Positions 7,459 through 9,610 of a DNA stretch of 9,610 nucleotides are shown piece after piece. The stretch covers positions 1-9,610 of the forward strand of contig JAJRVI010000026.1 of the NCBI GenBank assembly GCA_024277405.1, in the 5' to 3' direction. The notes beneath the pieces were generated by a model. That model did not search any database, was not told the DNA's origin, and was given only the letters and a program-made list of their open reading frames with translations. The DNA is from Fidelibacterota bacterium. GTDB lineage: Bacteria; Bipolaricaulota; Bipolaricaulia; Bipolaricaulales; Bipolaricaulaceae. The position numbers and the translations under genes are program-made. The number at the start of each line of letters is the position of its first letter. Position 1 is the first letter of the stretch.

Positions 7459-7892
7459 CAGCGGATGAGGCGCGAGAGGATATCTATCCTGCGGATTACC
7501 CCCACCAGATGGCCCTCGCCGTCCACCACCGGGATCTGCTTGAGGCGCTTGCGGATGAGGAGGTCCGCGATGTGGAGGTCCTCGTCGTCCAGGTGGACGG
7601 AGGTGACCTCCTTCATGTATTCCGATACGGGGCGGAAGGCCATCTCCTTGAGGCGTTTCTGGATCTGATTCAGGTTCGGGAGGAAGGAGATGGAGTGGAG
7701 CATGTCGAAGTACTCCGGGAGGGCCGCGTGGATGAGGTCGTGCTCCGTGATGATCCCCACCAGCTTCCCCTCCTCGTCCACCACCGGGAGGGTGGAGAGG
7801 CCGGACTGTTCCATGAGGTAGACCACCTCGTAGATGAGGGTATCCGGCTCCACCGAGGTGAGGTCGCGGCGCATGAGGTCCCGTGCCTTCAC
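7458..7892 (-). CDS. Two-CBS-domain protein (Bateman module)
   Basis: A 144-aa stand-alone pair of CBS domains. CBS1 spans about 1-57 (KARDLM, then LPVVDEEGKLVGIITEHDL) and CBS2 about 88-144 (VSEYM, then IPVVDGEGHLVGVIRRIDIL). They are joined by a linker of about 30 residues. Such pairs usually bind adenosine nucleotides (AMP, ATP, SAM) and regulate a partner; each repeat ends in the usual T/R-x-x-D ribose-binding pattern (T49-E-H-D52, R134-R-I-D137). There is no catalytic domain, so it would act as a sensor or regulatory subunit. The start is GTG at 7892, in a 4-base GTGA overlap with the PfkB-like gene and 4 bases after a perfect AAGGAGG; a longer open frame to 7958 is not needed. Its tight coupling to a kinase-like gene suggests a functional pair, but that is inference. 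The ligand cannot be read from the sequence. Confidence 0.9.
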   Translation of the reverse strand: MKARDLMRRDLTSVEPDTLIYEVVYLMEQSGLSTLPVVDEEGKLVGIITEHDLIHAALPEYFDMLHSISFLPNLNQIQKRLKEMAFRPVSEYMKEVTSVHLDDEDLHIADLLIRKRLKQIPVVDGEGHLVGVIRRIDILSRLIR

Positions 7893-8857
7893 AGGCCCTC
7901 CTTGAACTGGACCTCCACGGCCCGCATCTCGTGCTCGATCGCCGCGGGGGCGAGGCACATCTTGGGCTCCACTTCCGCCGAGGCCACCGCCGCCGCCATG
8001 CCGAACCGCACGGCCTCGGTGAGCTTGTCCCCCCGGGCGAGCCGGTAGAGCACCCCTCCCACCAACGCGTCATCGGCCCCCACCAGGTTCTTGAACTTCG
8101 TCAACGGGACCTTCGCCTCGTACTCCCAGATGCCCTCGGGGGTGATGAGGACGTCCCCGGTCACGTGGTGGGAGATGAGGCACGCTTGACACCCGTACTC
8201 CACGGCCCGCTTACCGGCGGCGATGATCTCCCCTTCGGTGCGCACCGGCATGTCCCCCACCATGAGCTCCTCCCGCACGTCCGGCTTCACGAAGTAGGGC
8301 CCCACCTTCACCGCCTCCCACAGGGGCCGGCGCCCGGCGTGGAGGACCACCTTGACCCCGGCCTCCTTCGCCTCCTGGGTCAGCTCGCGGTAAACCGTGT
8401 CCGGCACCCCCGGGGGGATCGCTCCGGCCAGCACCACGTACTCCGCCCGCTTCAGCATCCTCCGGTACTTCCGCAGGAAGATCTCCTGGGCGTGGGACGG
8501 GATCCTGGGGCCTTCCTCGTGGATCTTCACGGGGTGGTATTCCCTGCCCTTCTCGATGATGGTGACGTTGGTACGGTTCTCCCCCTCGATCCACACGAAG
8601 TTGGCCGTCACACCCTTCTCCAACAGGTCCCGGAGGATGATCTGCCCGGTGTGGCCGGCGAGGAACCCCATGGCCACCGTCTCCACCCCCATGCAGGCGA
8701 GGAATATGGAGACGTTGATCCCCTTGCCCCCCGCGGAGGCGGTGGACTTGCGGGCGCGGATGAGGATCTCCTCCTCCGCCCGCTCGAGGGACAACGGCAG
8801 GTGGTCCACCCAGTAGAACTTGTCCAGCGTGGGGTTGAGGGTGACGGTGAGGATCAT
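7889..8857 (-). CDS. PfkB-family sugar kinase, 1-phosphofructokinase/LacC-like, atypical motifs
   Basis: This 322-aa protein has the PfkB (ribokinase) fold. The N-terminus ILTVTLNPTLDK (2-13) and the ASAGGKGINVS signature (40-50) are those of FruK, LacC and Pfk-2, which phosphorylate phosphorylated hexoses. Several later motifs differ from the usual ones. The GAGD anion-hole motif reads GADD (260-263, with the base Asp263 kept). The D-x-SG stretch reads HAGR (173-176). KPN reads KPD (191-193). The SLGxxG ATP-site motif reads SHHVTG (229-234). The comparison is from memory of the family, not an alignment. The protein may have a different substrate, weak activity or a regulatory role. The start is ATG at 8857, giving an ATGA overlap with miaB, with AAGGAG 8 bases upstream; the open frame to 8923 is discarded. 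It overlaps the CBS gene by four bases. Confidence 0.88.
   Translation of the reverse strand: MILTVTLNPTLDKFYWVDHLPLSLERAEEEILIRARKSTASAGGKGINVSIFLACMGVETVAMGFLAGHTGQIILRDLLEKGVTANFVWIEGENRTNVTIIEKGREYHPVKIHEEGPRIPSHAQEIFLRKYRRMLKRAEYVVLAGAIPPGVPDTVYRELTQEAKEAGVKVVLHAGRRPLWEAVKVGPYFVKPDVREELMVGDMPVRTEGEIIAAGKRAVEYGCQACLISHHVTGDVLITPEGIWEYEAKVPLTKFKNLVGADDALVGGVLYRLARGDKLTEAVRFGMAAAVASAEVEPKMCLAPAAIEHEMRAVEVQFKEGL
7897..7903 (-). promoter_or_regulatory. Shine-Dalgarno site of the CBS gene inside the PfkB-like gene end
   Basis: AAGGAGG on the minus strand is a full-length match to the anti-Shine-Dalgarno sequence. It lies within the last codons (Lys-Glu-Gly) of the PfkB-like gene, 4 bases before the GTG at 7892. 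It settles the CBS start and indicates independent loading of ribosomes besides coupling. Confidence 0.75.
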
Positions 8858-9610
8858 GCCACCGGCTCCTTGACGGCCTCGCCGTAGAGGGCCCCGGGGG
8901 TCGCCCGTTCGAACTTGACCCACACGAACTCGCCCACCAGCCCCTCGTCCCCGGGGAGGAGCACGGTGCGCATGTCCCGGGTCTTGCCGTAGTAGAGCCC
9001 CTTGCTCGCGAGATACCCCTCCACCAGGACCTCCTCCCTCTTCCCCAGCTTCCCCTCGTTGATCTCCTGGGCGACCCGGCGCGCCTCGGCGAGGACCGCC
9101 TCCAGGCGCCGTTTCTTCTCGGCGGCGGGGACGTCGTCCGGCATCCGGGCGGCGGCGGTGTAGGGCCGGGGGGAATACATGGCGGCGTACACCGTCCCGA
9201 ACCGGGCCTCCCGGATGAGGGATAGGGTCTCCTCGAAATCCTCCTCCGTTTCGCCCGGGAAGCCCACGATGATGTCGGTGGTGACGTTGACCCCGGGTAT
9301 CGCGGCCCGGAGCTTCTCCACCACCCGGAGGAACCTCTCGCGGGTGTAGCCCCGGCGCATGGCCGCGAGGACCCGGTCGCTCCCCGATTGGACCGCGAGA
9401 TGTACGTGCTCGCAGATGTTCCCCCCCTCGGCGATGGCGGCGATGGTCTCGTCAGTCATGTACGCCGGGTGGGAGGAGGTGAACCGGATCCGGGGGATGG
9501 GGATCCCGGCGACCTCCCGCAGGAGCCGCGCGAAGTTCGTGCCGTCACGGAGATCCAGCCCATAGGCGTCCACGTTCTGACCGAGGAGGGTGACCTCCTT
9601 GTAGCCGGCC
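8854..9610 (-). CDS. miaB: tRNA-2-methylthio-N6-dimethylallyladenosine synthase MiaB (5' end cut by window)
   Basis: MiaB is a radical-SAM enzyme that adds a methylthio group to i6A37 in tRNAs reading UNN codons. The last 251 codons are present. The visible part starts within the radical-SAM domain: VTLLGQNVDAYG (last bases of the window) is the MiaB-type signature, followed by HLAVQSGSDRVL and TTDIIVGFPGETEEDF. The C-terminal 65 or so residues form a TRAM RNA-binding domain. The N-terminal UPF0004 domain and the CxxxCxxC cluster motif lie beyond the right edge. Any start inside the window is false: an apparent start at 9573 is an internal Val codon. The usual family motif HLPVQSGS reads HLAVQSGS here. 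The stop at 8854 overlaps the next gene's ATG by four bases (ATGA). The related enzymes MtaB and RimO are less likely given the GQNV signature. Confidence 0.95.
   Translation of the reverse strand, partial: AGYKEVTLLGQNVDAYGLDLRDGTNFARLLREVAGIPIPRIRFTSSHPAYMTDETIAAIAEGGNICEHVHLAVQSGSDRVLAAMRRGYTRERFLRVVEKLRAAIPGVNVTTDIIVGFPGETEEDFEETLSLIREARFGTVYAAMYSPRPYTAAARMPDDVPAAEKKRRLEAVLAEARRVAQEINEGKLGKREEVLVEGYLASKGLYYGKTRDMRTVLLPGDEGLVGEFVWVKFERATPGALYGEAVKEPVA
8866..8871 (-). promoter_or_regulatory. Ribosome binding site of the PfkB-like gene
   Basis: AAGGAG on the minus strand lies 8 bases before the ATG at 8857, inside the last codons of miaB. Together with the family N-terminus it fixes the start of the kinase-like gene and rules out the 22-residue extension upstream. 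Confidence 0.75.

Noticed and set aside
7459..8073. N-terminal extension of the exonuclease-helicase
   Set aside because: It overlaps the CBS gene and the end of the kinase-like gene in another frame; the DnaQ-like domain begins directly at the ATG at 7458.
7883..8887. A 334-codon plus-strand open frame opposite the PfkB-like gene
   Set aside because: It is rich in His, Leu, Gly and Pro, has no recognisable domain, and mirrors the well-supported kinase-like gene.

Overview
The window is a densely packed block of a GC-rich bacterial chromosome. Every convincing gene lies on the minus strand, so the block reads from base 9610 down to base 1. Codons nearly always end in G or C, genes overlap by a few bases, and GTG is used as a start codon several times. 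The largest space between genes is 53 bases (3174-3226). There is no tRNA, rRNA, insertion sequence, CRISPR array or phage gene. Rho, a bacterial ProRS with an insertion domain, MiaB and RpiB establish a bacterium. The proteins do not place it in a phylum. A deep-branching, GC-rich, possibly thermophilic lineage would fit, but that is a guess.

In transcription order the genes are: the C-terminal part of miaB (tRNA modification, start outside the window); an unusual PfkB-family sugar kinase; a small two-CBS-domain protein; a DnaQ-type exonuclease fused to a DinG/XPD-type helicase; and proS. These five are joined by 4-base ATGA or GTGA overlaps, a TGATG overlap and an 11-base gap, so they look like one operon. 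A near-consensus sigma-70 promoter (TTGACA, 17 bases, TATACT) starts inside the proS stop codon. It should drive a second set: a family 2 glycosyltransferase, rpiB, rho, and a membrane-anchored LysM/M23 peptidase that runs off the left edge. rpiB and rho share a TGATG junction, and rho overlaps the peptidase gene by 8 bases.

The functions are mostly housekeeping: translation (MiaB, ProRS), DNA processing (exo-helicase), transcription termination (Rho), sugar phosphates (PfkB-like, RpiB), and envelope (glycosyltransferase, M23). I see no clear new defence or mobile system. The points most worth a second look are the PfkB-like kinase with several altered signature motifs next to a CBS protein, an Ala in place of the usual Asp before the catalytic Glu of Rho, the exonuclease-helicase that keeps four cluster-type cysteines, and rho sitting mid-operon without its own promoter or leader.
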